NCBI RefSeq assembly: GCF_001713355.1
Contig: NZ_CP016448.1
Location: forward strand, 992,001 to 1,056,000
Length of the DNA: 64,000 nt
Origin: Methyloversatilis sp. RAC08
GTDB lineage: Bacteria > Pseudomonadota > Gammaproteobacteria > Burkholderiales > Rhodocyclaceae
Reading direction: 5' to 3'
Below, piece by piece: positions 21,308 through 29,517 of the stretch. Every line of letters starts with the position of its first letter. Position 1 is the first letter of the stretch. The notes under the pieces were generated by a model. It was not told where the DNA came from, searched no databases, and saw nothing but the letters and a program-made list of their open reading frames with translations. The translations under genes were made by a program, and so were the position numbers.

Positions 21308-23626
21308 TCAAGTTGCCGATTCCATTTCCAATTGCATCGGTTCTGTCGAATTCTCGTCCGGTTCGCGCGTCGCCAGCCAGATTTCGATGCAGGCCCCGCA
21401 GTCATCCCGCTCGGCCGCCCGTATCCAACCACCGTGCAGATTGACGATCTCGCGACAGATGGCGAGTCCGAGCCCGGTACCGCCTTCGGAGCCGCGCAGG
21501 CGCGCCGCCTGCTCGAACTGGTCGAAGATGCGCTCGCGATCTTCTTCGGCGATGCCCGGCCCGTGATCGGACACGCGCAGCAGCACGCCCGCCGCACCCT
21601 CGTGATCGTGCCGTTCGATCGAAAGCAGCACTTCGGCAGACGGTGGCGAAAAGCGGATCGCGTTGTCGAGCAGCGTGCGCAGAACCTGCGCCATCCGCTG
21701 CACGTCGGCCTGCAACGGACGCTGCGGGACGCATCCCGTCATTCTCATGCGCACGCCGCGCTCCACCGCCACGGCCTGCATCTGCGCGATCGCCTCAGCC
21801 ACCAGCGATTCCAGGTCGCAGCATGATGCGTTCAGCTTTATCGCGCCGCCTTCCAGGCGCGACAGGTCGAGCAGATCATCGACCAGTGCAAGCAGCCGGT
21901 CGCCGTGTTCGCGGATCACCTCGAAGCGCCGGCGCGTGACGTCGGCCAGTGGCGGCCGGTCACGCAGGGCCAGACGGGAAAAGGCGAGGATGGCGTGGAT
22001 GGGCGTGCGCAGTTCGTGCGACATGCTGGCCAGGAAGCGGCTCTTGGCGCGATTGGCGGTCTCAGCCATGCGCCGCGCCGACATGCTGTCGGACAGCTGC
22101 TCTTCGATCAATTCGCTCAGGCGGTCGCGATGCCGCTTCAGTTCGGTCTCGGCGCGCTGCCGGTCACGGTCGCGAATGCCCGCCTGCAGAATCAGGCCGA
22201 ACGTGCTGATCGCTGCCTGCACGCCGGTCCGGCGCGCTTCGGGCAAAGCGTGGGGGAGCTCGAGACCGACCAGTCCGACCAGCCGCCGGTCACTCATGAC
22301 CGCGAAGCACACCCGTTGCCTCGGCGGGTCAGCGAATGCAGCCAAGGCGACGATGGCGCCGGATTCCTGATCACTGCGATCGGCGGTCAGGGCTTCATCG
22401 ATCAGCTCGGGATGCGCCCCAAGCCAGTCGTTGTCGCGGCAGGCCAGCAGATTCACCTGCGGTGCGTACCGCGGATCGTGCATGACTTCGGCGATGAAGC
22501 CGTCGCTTGCGCCAGCCAGATCGAGCAGGATGTCCAGCATGGCGGCGAACAGCGCTTCACCGGATTCACCACGGATGAAGCGCGCCTGCAGGCGACCCAG
22601 CATTGCCAGTTGCTCGCGGCTGCGCTCGAGCGCCTGTTCGCTGCGCTTGCGCTCGCTGATGTCGCGCGCAAAGCCCACCGTGCCCAGCAGTTCTCCGTTC
22701 TCGTCCAGCACCGGCGCCTTCCACACTTCGAGGCAGATCGATCCGGCACCGGAGGCGACGAAGGATTCCGAACAGCGTGGCTGGCGACTGTCGAGCACTT
22801 CGAGATCGTCGGCCCGGTAGGCGTCGGCGCAGTCGGTCGGCCACAGGTCGTGATCCTGCAGACCACAGGCCTCGTCCGGATCGTTCAGACCGCCGGCCAG
22901 CGCGAGCGGCTTGTTGACCGCCAGAAAGCGCAGGTCGCGGTCCTTCAGCCACACCATGAAAGGGAAATTGTCGAGCAGCGCGCGCTGGTAGCGCATCGCG
23001 CAGTGAAGTTCGCGCTCCATGCGCCAGCGGTCGGTCATGTCCTGCACGATGCCGGCCAGCACCGGCATGTCGGTGACCGCACCGCCTGCCGTCCTCGCGC
23101 CAGCGGATTCGACGCGGCCTTCGAACAGCACGCGCCGTTCGCCGTCCGGGTGGCTGACGCAGAACTCGGTACGGTAATGCGCGCCGGCCTGCGCAGCGCG
23201 CAAGGCGCGCTCGAGCGGCAGTCGATCGTCTGCCGCAACATGGGCGAGCAGCTGTTCGAAGGACGCCAGCGCGTCGCCGTCGATGCCGAGTATTCGCCGC
23301 GCACGGGCTGACCATTCGAACACGCCGTGCGCGTATGACCAGTTGCCGGTGCGGCCCAGCGTGTGCGCTCGTTCCAGTTCGACGTGCAGTTGTTCAAGTT
23401 CGCGGCGCGCGGCATCGAGCCGCACACCGACCGCCCAGAGCGCCAGACAGACGATCAGCACAGGTACCAGCAGGGGCGCCAGACCGAGGCGGGATACGCG
23501 ACCCGCACCCATGAGTCCGGTCGCACCGGCCAGTTCGGCCACCAGCAGACCGATCACCAGCGCGGCCAGCAAGTAGGCCAGCCAGTACCGGGCAAGATGT
23601 CGGGCAGACTGCAGCGAAAGGTTCAT
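21308..23626 (-). CDS. Membrane PAS-PAS-GAF hybrid-less sensor histidine kinase
   Basis: A 772-residue inner-membrane sensor kinase. Two hydrophobic segments lie at about residues 13-33 and 48-66. Next come a PAS domain (about 85-205, WSARARRILGIDGDALASFEQ), a second PAS (about 215-330, DNFPFMVWLKDRDLRFLAVNKP), a GAF-like domain (about 345-490) and a short coiled coil. The HisKA box SMSHELRTPIHAI has its phospho-His near 540. The ATPase has the N box LLDNAIRFSPP, DHGPGIAEEDRERIFDQFEQ and GGTGLGLAI. There is no receiver domain and no adjacent response regulator, so it is an orphan; the signal is unknown. Confidence 0.92.
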   Translation of the reverse strand: MNLSLQSARHLARYWLAYLLAALVIGLLVAELAGATGLMGAGRVSRLGLAPLLVPVLIVCLALWAVGVRLDAARRELEQLHVELERAHTLGRTGNWSYAHGVFEWSARARRILGIDGDALASFEQLLAHVAADDRLPLERALRAAQAGAHYRTEFCVSHPDGERRVLFEGRVESAGARTAGGAVTDMPVLAGIVQDMTDRWRMERELHCAMRYQRALLDNFPFMVWLKDRDLRFLAVNKPLALAGGLNDPDEACGLQDHDLWPTDCADAYRADDLEVLDSRQPRCSESFVASGAGSICLEVWKAPVLDENGELLGTVGFARDISERKRSEQALERSREQLAMLGRLQARFIRGESGEALFAAMLDILLDLAGASDGFIAEVMHDPRYAPQVNLLACRDNDWLGAHPELIDEALTADRSDQESGAIVALAAFADPPRQRVCFAVMSDRRLVGLVGLELPHALPEARRTGVQAAISTFGLILQAGIRDRDRQRAETELKRHRDRLSELIEEQLSDSMSARRMAETANRAKSRFLASMSHELRTPIHAILAFSRLALRDRPPLADVTRRRFEVIREHGDRLLALVDDLLDLSRLEGGAIKLNASCCDLESLVAEAIAQMQAVAVERGVRMRMTGCVPQRPLQADVQRMAQVLRTLLDNAIRFSPPSAEVLLSIERHDHEGAAGVLLRVSDHGPGIAEEDRERIFDQFEQAARLRGSEGGTGLGLAICREIVNLHGGWIRAAERDDCGACIEIWLATREPDENSTEPMQLEMESAT

Positions 23627-23735
23627 GAGCGGGAAGACGGCCTTCAGGCGAGACGTTCTGATCCCTCTGAACGGCCGGCGACACGGGTTCTTGAGTGCTG
23701 CAGACGATGTTTCGGGCGCCCGGCCGACGAACGGG

Positions 23736-23741
23736 TAGAAT
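23736..23741 (+). promoter_or_regulatory. rnpB: Candidate -10 element of rnpB
   Basis: TAGAAT, 7 bases before the expected 5' end of RNase P RNA at about 23749, followed by CCGCGCC. The spacing to the RNA start is ideal for a sigma-70 -10 box. The -35 region is GC-rich and not recognisable. Confidence 0.55.
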
Positions 23742-23748
23742 CCGCGCC

Positions 23749-24152
23749 GGAAGTCCGCCGGGCAACCGCGGCGCGCAAGCGCGGAGGAAAGTCCGGGCCC
23801 CGCAGAGCAGGATGCCGGCTAACGGCCGGGCGCAGCAAGCCGCGCGAAAGCGCGGCCCAAGGCGACGGAAAGTGGAACAGAAAACATACCGCCGATGGCC
23901 GCAAGGATCAGGCAAGGTTGAAATGGTGCGCCTGCGGGCGGGCGGAAACGCCGGGTAAGAGCCCACCGCGTGCGCGGCAACGTGCACGGCATGCAAAACC
24001 CCATCCGGGGCAAGGCCAAATAGGGAAGCGATGACGCGGCTCGCGTCGCTTCCGGGTAGGCTGCTCGAGCGACGTGGCAACACGTCGCCCAGATGAATGG
24101 TTGCCGGTGCGTTCGCGCACAACAGAACCCGGCTTACAGGCGGACTTCCACT
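23749..24152 (+). ncRNA. rnpB: RNase P RNA, bacterial class A
   Basis: Catalytic RNA that matures tRNA 5' ends. The P1 helix forms between GGAAGTCCGCCG at the start and GGCGGACTTCC at 24139-24149. The conserved core blocks are present: GAGGAAAGTCCGGGC near the 5' end, GAAACGCCGGGTAAGAGCCCACCG in the middle (a class A J11/12-type segment), and ACAGAACCCGGCTTA near the 3' end, which contains the P4 strand. Length of about 400 bases fits. Ends are set from P1 and could be off by a few bases. Open reading frames crossing it are accidental. Confidence 0.95.
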
Positions 24153-24449
24153 CCCTCCCGGCGCAATTCCGCTTTTTGCCCCACCCGCCGTATTCCGGTC
24201 GCCTCTACCCGCTCGATTCCCTGCCCCTTCGCGGCAGTCCCCCCACACCGGTTTGCATCGGCTGGCGCGGTATTCCACTCCACTTCCGCCCCACTTCGCC
24301 CCACCGCGTTCGCGTCCGCACGCAGCTTCTCACCCAGCACATTCAATTCATTTTCTATCCCATTAAAAACAAAAGGTTTTTACCTGAAACAGCGTGAAAA
24401 ATTCACGCTAAGTCATTGTTGCGACAACAGTTTTGCTTGCATCCGTCTA
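24153..24449. other. Gene-free stretch between rnpB and the dcw promoter
   Basis: About 300 bases without a credible gene. The first half is C-rich with many CCCCAC runs. From about 24340 it becomes visibly AT-rich compared with the rest of the window (TTCATTTTCTATCCCATTAAAAAC), as expected before a strong promoter. It contains a small AAAAAC/GTTTTT inverted repeat (about 24365-24381) and the perfect palindrome listed at 24391. I see no clear rnpB terminator. Confidence 0.7.
24391..24409. promoter_or_regulatory. Perfect inverted repeat upstream of the mraZ promoter
   Basis: AGCGTGAA-AAA-TTCACGCT, an 8-base perfect inverted repeat with a 3-base centre, 41 bases upstream of the mraZ -35 box. 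There is no T-run after it, so a terminator is unlikely. Its place suggests a transcription-factor operator for the dcw operon. No regulator can be named. Confidence 0.5.
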
Positions 24450-24478
24450 TTGACCCTGGAGCAGTCGAAAGCTAAAGT
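24450..24478 (+). promoter_or_regulatory. Predicted sigma-70 promoter of the mraZ/dcw operon
   Basis: TTGACC (24450-24455), a 17-base spacer, and TAAAGT (24473-24478). This is one of the best sigma-70 matches in the window. The expected start is near 24485, inside the MraZ box array that begins at 24478, so a bound MraZ would block the promoter. The leader to the mraZ ATG would be about 125 bases. Confidence 0.65.
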
Positions 24479-24526
24479 GGAGCAATATTGGATATATAGT
24501 GGATTGAAAGTGGGAATACGGGGAAT
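24478..24526 (+). promoter_or_regulatory. MraZ-type operator: TGG boxes at an 11-base period
   Basis: TGGA or TGGG boxes begin at 24478 (TGGAG), 24489 (TGGAT), 24500 (TGGAT) and 24511 (TGGGA), exactly 11 bases apart, with a weaker GGAA at 24522. Two are preceded by AAAG. MraZ proteins are known to repress their own operon by binding arrays of such G-rich boxes next to the mraZ promoter, so this is the likely autoregulatory site. The 11-base period places all boxes on one DNA face. Confidence 0.75.
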
Positions 24527-24609
24527 CGCCGGCCAGGCCGCATTCCCGAATCACCCTGCAATCAACTGTATATATCCACAGTATTCGATTCACCTTCTCG
24601 GGCATACGA

Positions 24610-25062
24610 ATGTTCTACGGGACAACCCGGCTCACGATGGACGACAAGCACCGGCTTGTCGTCCCCGCTCGTCCGCGCAAGAAGCTGTTGGATCTGTGCG
24701 GCGGCGAGGTCGTGATGACGGCGCGTACCCGCGAGTTCGTACTGCTCTATCCCGAGCCTGAATTCGTGGCCCTGATGAGCCGCCTCGAGGTCATACCCGA
24801 TCTCGACCAGGCCAGCGACGATTTCAAGCGCAGCTTCACGGCCAATGCGCGCAACGAAACCATCGATCGCGCCGGCCGGGTTCTGCTGTGCAGCGACCTG
24901 CGCGAACGCGTCGGCCTGAACAAGAGCGTGATGCTGGTGGGCCGCGGCAACCGCTTCGAAATCTGGGACGAGGCACGCTGGAACGAAGAGGCCCGGGCGC
25001 GCGACGAGCGCGAACAGGCGGCGGAACTGCCACCCGACGTCGTCGGCAACTTCAGGTTCTGA
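24610..25062 (+). CDS. mraZ: Transcriptional regulator MraZ
   Basis: DNA-binding repressor at the head of the division and cell-wall cluster. It has 150 residues with two SpoVT/AbrB-like half-domains: [17 protein letters not shown] (about residues 10-26) and [20 protein letters not shown] (about 84-103). The signature DxKxRxxxP is visible in both in relaxed form. It is followed by rsmH after 1 base, the universal order. Autorepression is expected through the boxes at 24478-24526. Confidence 0.96.
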   Translation: MFYGTTRLTMDDKHRLVVPARPRKKLLDLCGGEVVMTARTREFVLLYPEPEFVALMSRLEVIPDLDQASDDFKRSFTANARNETIDRAGRVLLCSDLRERVGLNKSVMLVGRGNRFEIWDEARWNEEARARDEREQAAELPPDVVGNFRF

Positions 25063-25063
25063 C

Positions 25064-25978
25064 ATGGCGCACATCCCGGTACTGCTCACCGAAGCACTCG
25101 ATGCGCTGGCGGTGCGCCCCGACGGCGTCTACGTCGACGGCACTTTCGGTCGTGGCGGCCACAGCCGCGGCCTGCTCGCCCGGCTGGGCGCGAACGGCCG
25201 GCTGATCGCACTTGATCGCGACCCGAGCGCCATCGCAGCCGGGCAGGCCATCACCGATGAACGCTTCACGCTGGTGCATGCGCGCTTCGCCGAACTGGCC
25301 GACGTGCTGGACGAGCTCGGCGTGACCGCGGTCGACGGCGTGCTGCTGGACATCGGCGTTTCATCGCCGCAGCTCGACGACGCGGAACGGGGCATGAGTT
25401 TCAGGCAGGACGCACCGCTGGACATGCGCATGGACACCAGCCGGGGCGAAACAGTGGCGCAGTGGTTGGCGCGGGCAGACGAAGCAGACATCAGGGAGGT
25501 CATCAGGGACTATGGCGAAGAACGGTTTGCTTCAGCGATTGCAAAGGCGATTGTTGCTGCTCGGAGCGAGCGGCCTGTCGACACCACATACCAGCTTGCC
25601 CAGATCGTGGCGTCCGCTGTCCGTACGCGGGAGGCGGGCCAGCATCCGGCGACGCGGAGCTTTCAAGCTCTACGGATTTTCATCAATAAGGAGCTTGAAG
25701 AGCTTTCGCTAGTGCTGCCGCAGGCGCTCGCTGTGCTGAAGCCCGCCGGCCGGCTGGCGGTGATCTGCTTCCATTCGCTGGAAGACCGCATCGTCAAGCG
25801 CTTCATGGCCGATCAGGCCAATCCGCCGCAGCCGCCGCGCGGCCTGCCGCTGCGCGCCGACCAGCTGCCCCGGCCGACGATGACCCTGATCGCACGCATC
25901 CGCGCCCGCAGCGAAGAAGTGGCGGCGAACCCGCGCGCGCGCAGTGCCACGCTGCGCGTGGCCGAGAAGGTGGCCTGA
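25064..25978 (+). CDS. rsmH: 16S rRNA (cytosine-1402-N4) methyltransferase
   Basis: Methylates N4 of C1402 in 16S rRNA with SAM. It has 304 residues. Motifs: [18 protein letters not shown] (SAM loop), [31 protein letters not shown], and the C-terminal [14 protein letters not shown]. The protein is intact. Bases about 25441-25720 use codons rare elsewhere in the window (AGG, ATT, GTT, CTA, CTT, TTG) and have lower GC, suggesting a recombined patch inside a native gene; see findings. ftsL follows after 1 base. Confidence 0.97.
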   Translation: MAHIPVLLTEALDALAVRPDGVYVDGTFGRGGHSRGLLARLGANGRLIALDRDPSAIAAGQAITDERFTLVHARFAELADVLDELGVTAVDGVLLDIGVSSPQLDDAERGMSFRQDAPLDMRMDTSRGETVAQWLARADEADIREVIRDYGEERFASAIAKAIVAARSERPVDTTYQLAQIVASAVRTREAGQHPATRSFQALRIFINKELEELSLVLPQALAVLKPAGRLAVICFHSLEDRIVKRFMADQANPPQPPRGLPLRADQLPRPTMTLIARIRARSEEVAANPRARSATLRVAEKVA

Positions 25979-25979
25979 C

Positions 25980-26255
25980 GTGCTGCGCCTTCATGTCGTC
26001 CTGATCCTGCTGCTGCTTGCCAGCGCCATTTCACTGGTGTCCGCACAACATCGCTCGCGCAGCCTGCACACGCAGCTCGAACGCGAGCACCAGCGCATGC
26101 GCATGCTGGAAACCGAGTGGGGGCAACTGCAGATCGAACAGGGCACGCTGGCCGCTCACGCGCGCATTTCCGACCTCGCGGAAACAAAGCTGAAAATGCG
26201 CGCACCGGCTCGCAATCAGGTCATCGTGCTCGACAGTCCGGAGGCCGCGCAATGA
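25980..26255 (+). CDS. ftsL: Cell division protein FtsL
   Basis: Bitopic division protein that forms a complex with FtsB and FtsQ. It has 91 residues from the GTG at 25980. One transmembrane segment lies at about residues 4-22 (LHVVLILLLLASAISLVSA). A periplasmic coiled coil follows (HTQLEREHQRMRMLETEWGQLQIEQGTL), ending in the typical ISDLAETKLKMR. Identified by topology, length and place between rsmH and ftsI. Its stop overlaps the ftsI ATG. Confidence 0.93.
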   Translation: MLRLHVVLILLLLASAISLVSAQHRSRSLHTQLEREHQRMRMLETEWGQLQIEQGTLAAHARISDLAETKLKMRAPARNQVIVLDSPEAAQ

Positions 26256-28024
26256 AGCTCGCGCACAATCCGCTGCTGGCCGAACTGCTGCCGGCCTGGC
26301 GCGCTCGCGCCATGCTGATCGTCATGATGGTGCTGTTCGGCGGTCTGTTCGTGCGCGCCTTCTGGCTGCAGGCGATCGACAACGAGTTCTACCAGCGCAA
26401 GGGCGAAGAGCGCTTCTCGAAGGTGCTGCCGACGCCGGCATCGCGTGGTCGCGTGCTCGACCGCAATGAACAGGTGCTGGCGATGAGCACCCAGGTGTCG
26501 GCGATCGTCGCCGAGGCGCGTCCGAGCCGTACCGAAGCAAAGGCCAGAGCCAATCCGCGCGACATCGGTGCGGAAAAGCTGTCGGCTGCTCAGATCCGCC
26601 AGTTGGCCGACCTGCTCGACATGGACCATCGCGAGGTCGCGCGCAAGATTCCCGAGCAGCGGGGTCGCGGTTACCTGAAGCGTCAGGTCGCGCCCGACGT
26701 CGCCGAGCGCATCCTCGCCCTGAAGCTGCCGGGCATCCGTGCCGAGCCGGAGTACCGCCGCTACTATCCGCATGGCGAAGTCAGCGCGCACGTCGTCGGC
26801 TTCACCGGCATGGACGACAAGGGCCTCGAAGGCATCGAACTGGCGATGAACCGTCCGCTGACCGGGCAGGAAGGTTCGCGCCGCGTCATCACGGATGCGC
26901 GCCGCAACGTCGTCGAGGACGTCGAAACGCTCAAACCGCCGCGCGACGGGGGAGATGTGCGTCTGTCCATCGACACCCGGCTGCAGTTTCTTGCCCACAG
27001 CCGCCTGAAGCAGGCGGTGGCCGAACACAAGGCGCGGGCCGGCAGCGCCGTGGTACTCGACTCGCGTACCGGCGAGGTGCTGGCGCTGGCCAACTGGCCG
27101 ACCTACAACCCGAACAACCGCGCCCAGCTGTCCGGCCCGCCGCTGCGCAACCGCGCCTTCACCGACACCTACGAACCGGGCTCGACGATCAAGCCCTTCG
27201 TCGCCGCCATGGCGCTGGACGCCGGACGCTACAGTTTCGAAACGCCGGTCGATTGCACCGGCAAGCTGCACTTCGGCCGCTATGCCATCGGCGACGCACA
27301 TCCGCACGGCGTGCTGAGCGTGGCCGAGGTGATCCAGAAATCGTCGAACGTGGGCGTGGCCAAGATTGCCGCGCAGTTCACGCCGGCGGAAATGTGGCGC
27401 GTCTATGACCAGGTCGGCTTCGGCAGCCCGCTCAAGCTGGGCTTTCCAGGCGAAGCCGCCGGTCGCCTGCGCAACCCGGCCGGCTGGAAGCCGGTCGAAC
27501 AGGCGACCATGTCCTACGGTCACGGCATGTCGGTCACGCTGATGCAGATGGCGCGCGCCTATATTGTGTTTGCCCGCGACGGCGATCTGATTCCGCTGTC
27601 GCTGACCCGCGTCGACACGCCGCCGATCAACGGCCTGCAGGTTTTTTCGGCACAGACCGCGCGCGAAGTGCGTCGCATGCTCGAACTGGCCGCTGGCCCG
27701 GGTGGCACCGCACCGAAGGCGCAGATTCCGGGCTACCGGGTGGCCGGCAAGACGGGTACCGCGCACAAGCTCGAAGGCGGCACCTACGCGAACAAGTACA
27801 TCGCGTCGTTCGTCGGCTTCGCGCCGGTTTCCGACCCGCGCTACATCGTCGCGGTGATGATCGACGAGCCCTCGAATGGCATGCACTACGGCGGCCAGGT
27901 TGCCGCGCCGGTGTTCTCCGACATCATGAACGCCACCTTGCGCACAACCGGCGTGGCGCCGGACGCCGCCATGCCGCCGCTGCAGATGGCGCGTGTCAGC
28001 GTGCCGGTGAAGGGCGTCCCGTGA
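26252..28024 (+). CDS. ftsI: Septal peptidoglycan transpeptidase FtsI (PBP3)
   Basis: Class B penicillin-binding protein that crosslinks septal wall together with FtsW. It has 590 residues. N-terminal membrane anchor at about residues 19-38 (RAMLIVMMVLFGGLFVRAFW), then the dimerisation/pedestal domain beginning SRGRVLDRNEQVLAMS. The transpeptidase motifs are SxxK in EPGSTIKPF (Ser near 311), SSN in KSSNVGVAK (near 363) and KTG in VAGKTGTAHK (near 499). ATG overlaps the ftsL stop (ATGA), and its own stop overlaps the murE GTG. Confidence 0.97.
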   Translation: MKLAHNPLLAELLPAWRARAMLIVMMVLFGGLFVRAFWLQAIDNEFYQRKGEERFSKVLPTPASRGRVLDRNEQVLAMSTQVSAIVAEARPSRTEAKARANPRDIGAEKLSAAQIRQLADLLDMDHREVARKIPEQRGRGYLKRQVAPDVAERILALKLPGIRAEPEYRRYYPHGEVSAHVVGFTGMDDKGLEGIELAMNRPLTGQEGSRRVITDARRNVVEDVETLKPPRDGGDVRLSIDTRLQFLAHSRLKQAVAEHKARAGSAVVLDSRTGEVLALANWPTYNPNNRAQLSGPPLRNRAFTDTYEPGSTIKPFVAAMALDAGRYSFETPVDCTGKLHFGRYAIGDAHPHGVLSVAEVIQKSSNVGVAKIAAQFTPAEMWRVYDQVGFGSPLKLGFPGEAAGRLRNPAGWKPVEQATMSYGHGMSVTLMQMARAYIVFARDGDLIPLSLTRVDTPPINGLQVFSAQTAREVRRMLELAAGPGGTAPKAQIPGYRVAGKTGTAHKLEGGTYANKYIASFVGFAPVSDPRYIVAVMIDEPSNGMHYGGQVAAPVFSDIMNATLRTTGVAPDAAMPPLQMARVSVPVKGVP

Positions 28025-29517
28025 GCGCGGCCGTGATCGCACAGGTTCGCGCAGCACTGGCGGCGCATGGTGTCGAGCCGCGGACGCTGCGCGCCGACTC
28101 GCGCCACATCGCGCCCGGCGACATCTTTTTCGCGCTGCCCGGCGAGCGCACCGACGGCCGTCGCTTCATCGACGCCGCGATCGAACGCGGCGCAGCCGCC
28201 GTGCTCTGCGAAGCCGGCACCACCCCCATCACCACCACGAACCCGCAGGTGCCGGTGATCGGCATCGAAGACCTGCACCGCCATGCCGGCGCGCTCGCCG
28301 ATGCGCTGCTCGATCAGCCGTCGGCGCATCTGCACGTGATCGGCATCACCGGCACCAATGGCAAGACTTCGGTCAGCCAGTGGATTGCTCAGGCGCTGCA
28401 CGCACTCGGTCGCGAATGCGGCGTCATCGGCACCCTGGGCAACGGCCTGCCGGGCCGACTGACCGAGTCCGCCAACACCACGCCCGACGTGGTGAGCGTG
28501 CATCAGACCCTGGCCGACCTGCGGCGCGCCGGCGCCACCGCCTGCGCGATGGAGGTTTCGTCGATCGGCCTGCACCAGCATCGCATCGACGGCGTACGAC
28601 TGCATACCGCGGTATTCACCAATCTGACGCGCGACCATCTGGACTACCACCACGACATGCAGCACTACGCCGACGCCAAGGCTGCGCTGTTCGCCCGGCC
28701 CGGACTGCAGGCCGCAGTGATCAATACCGATGACGCCTTCGGTCGCACGCTGGCGCAGCAATGCGCCGGGCAGTTCGACGTGACGACCTGCGCCTTCGAC
28801 CACGCGCCGCCGGCGGGCACGACCGGACTGCGCGCGCGCAATGCCGAGTTGTCGCACGGCGTGTCGTTCGACCTCGTGCATGGCCTGGACCAGCATTCGG
28901 CACACATCAGCACCGCGCTGATCGGGCGTTTCAACGTACAGAACCTGATGGCGGTGGCCGGCAGCCTGCTGCATGCCGGCGTGTCGCTGAATGACGCGGC
29001 GCACGCACTCGCCGGTCTGACGCCGCCCCCCGGGCGCATGCAGGGCATCGGCGGTCAGGGCGCGCCGCTGGTCGTGGTCGACTATGCGCACACGCCGGAC
29101 GCGCTCGAACAGGCCTTGATCGCGTTGCAGCCGGTCGCCGCAGCCCGCGGCGGCAAGCTGGTATGCATCTTCGGCTGTGGCGGCGAGCGTGATGCCGGCA
29201 AGCGACCGCTGATGGGTACCGTGGCGTGCGAACAGGCGCATCAGGTGTGGCTGACCTCGGACAATCCGCGCGGCGAAGATCCGGACGCCATCCTCGATGA
29301 CATTGCCCGCGGCACGGTTGAAGGCCGGCGCGTCCATCGCATCGCCGACCGCGCACAAGCGATCCGGCAGGCCGTCGCCGAAGCAGTCGCGGCCGATGTC
29401 GTGCTGCTGGCCGGAAAAGGTCATGAAAGCTACCAGGAACGCAACGGCCGGCGCACGCCATGGTCGGACATCGAACAGGCACATGCCGCGCTCGCAACCT
29501 GGGGAGTGTCCGCATGA
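28021..29517 (+). CDS. murE: UDP-MurNAc-L-Ala-D-Glu:meso-DAP ligase
   Basis: Adds the third stem-peptide residue. It has 498 residues. The ATP loop is [19 protein letters not shown] (about residues 109-127). TTPDVV and VDYAHTPDALEQAL are family blocks. The motif DNPR in LTSDNPRGEDPDAIL marks a meso-diaminopimelate, not lysine, enzyme. Start is GTG overlapping the ftsI stop. The first domain contains ADSRHIAPGDIFFALPGER, the usual UDP-binding region. Confidence 0.97.
   Translation: MSAAVIAQVRAALAAHGVEPRTLRADSRHIAPGDIFFALPGERTDGRRFIDAAIERGAAAVLCEAGTTPITTTNPQVPVIGIEDLHRHAGALADALLDQPSAHLHVIGITGTNGKTSVSQWIAQALHALGRECGVIGTLGNGLPGRLTESANTTPDVVSVHQTLADLRRAGATACAMEVSSIGLHQHRIDGVRLHTAVFTNLTRDHLDYHHDMQHYADAKAALFARPGLQAAVINTDDAFGRTLAQQCAGQFDVTTCAFDHAPPAGTTGLRARNAELSHGVSFDLVHGLDQHSAHISTALIGRFNVQNLMAVAGSLLHAGVSLNDAAHALAGLTPPPGRMQGIGGQGAPLVVVDYAHTPDALEQALIALQPVAAARGGKLVCIFGCGGERDAGKRPLMGTVACEQAHQVWLTSDNPRGEDPDAILDDIARGTVEGRRVHRIADRAQAIRQAVAEAVAADVVLLAGKGHESYQERNGRRTPWSDIEQAHAALATWGVSA

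Noticed and set aside
23644-24034. Open frames on both strands across rnpB
   Set aside because: The RNA has paired ends and conserved core blocks of class A RNase P RNA; the proteins have no family features.
26216-28057. A 613-codon minus-strand open frame opposite ftsI
   Set aside because: Antisense shadow; FtsI has all three penicillin-binding motifs on the plus strand.
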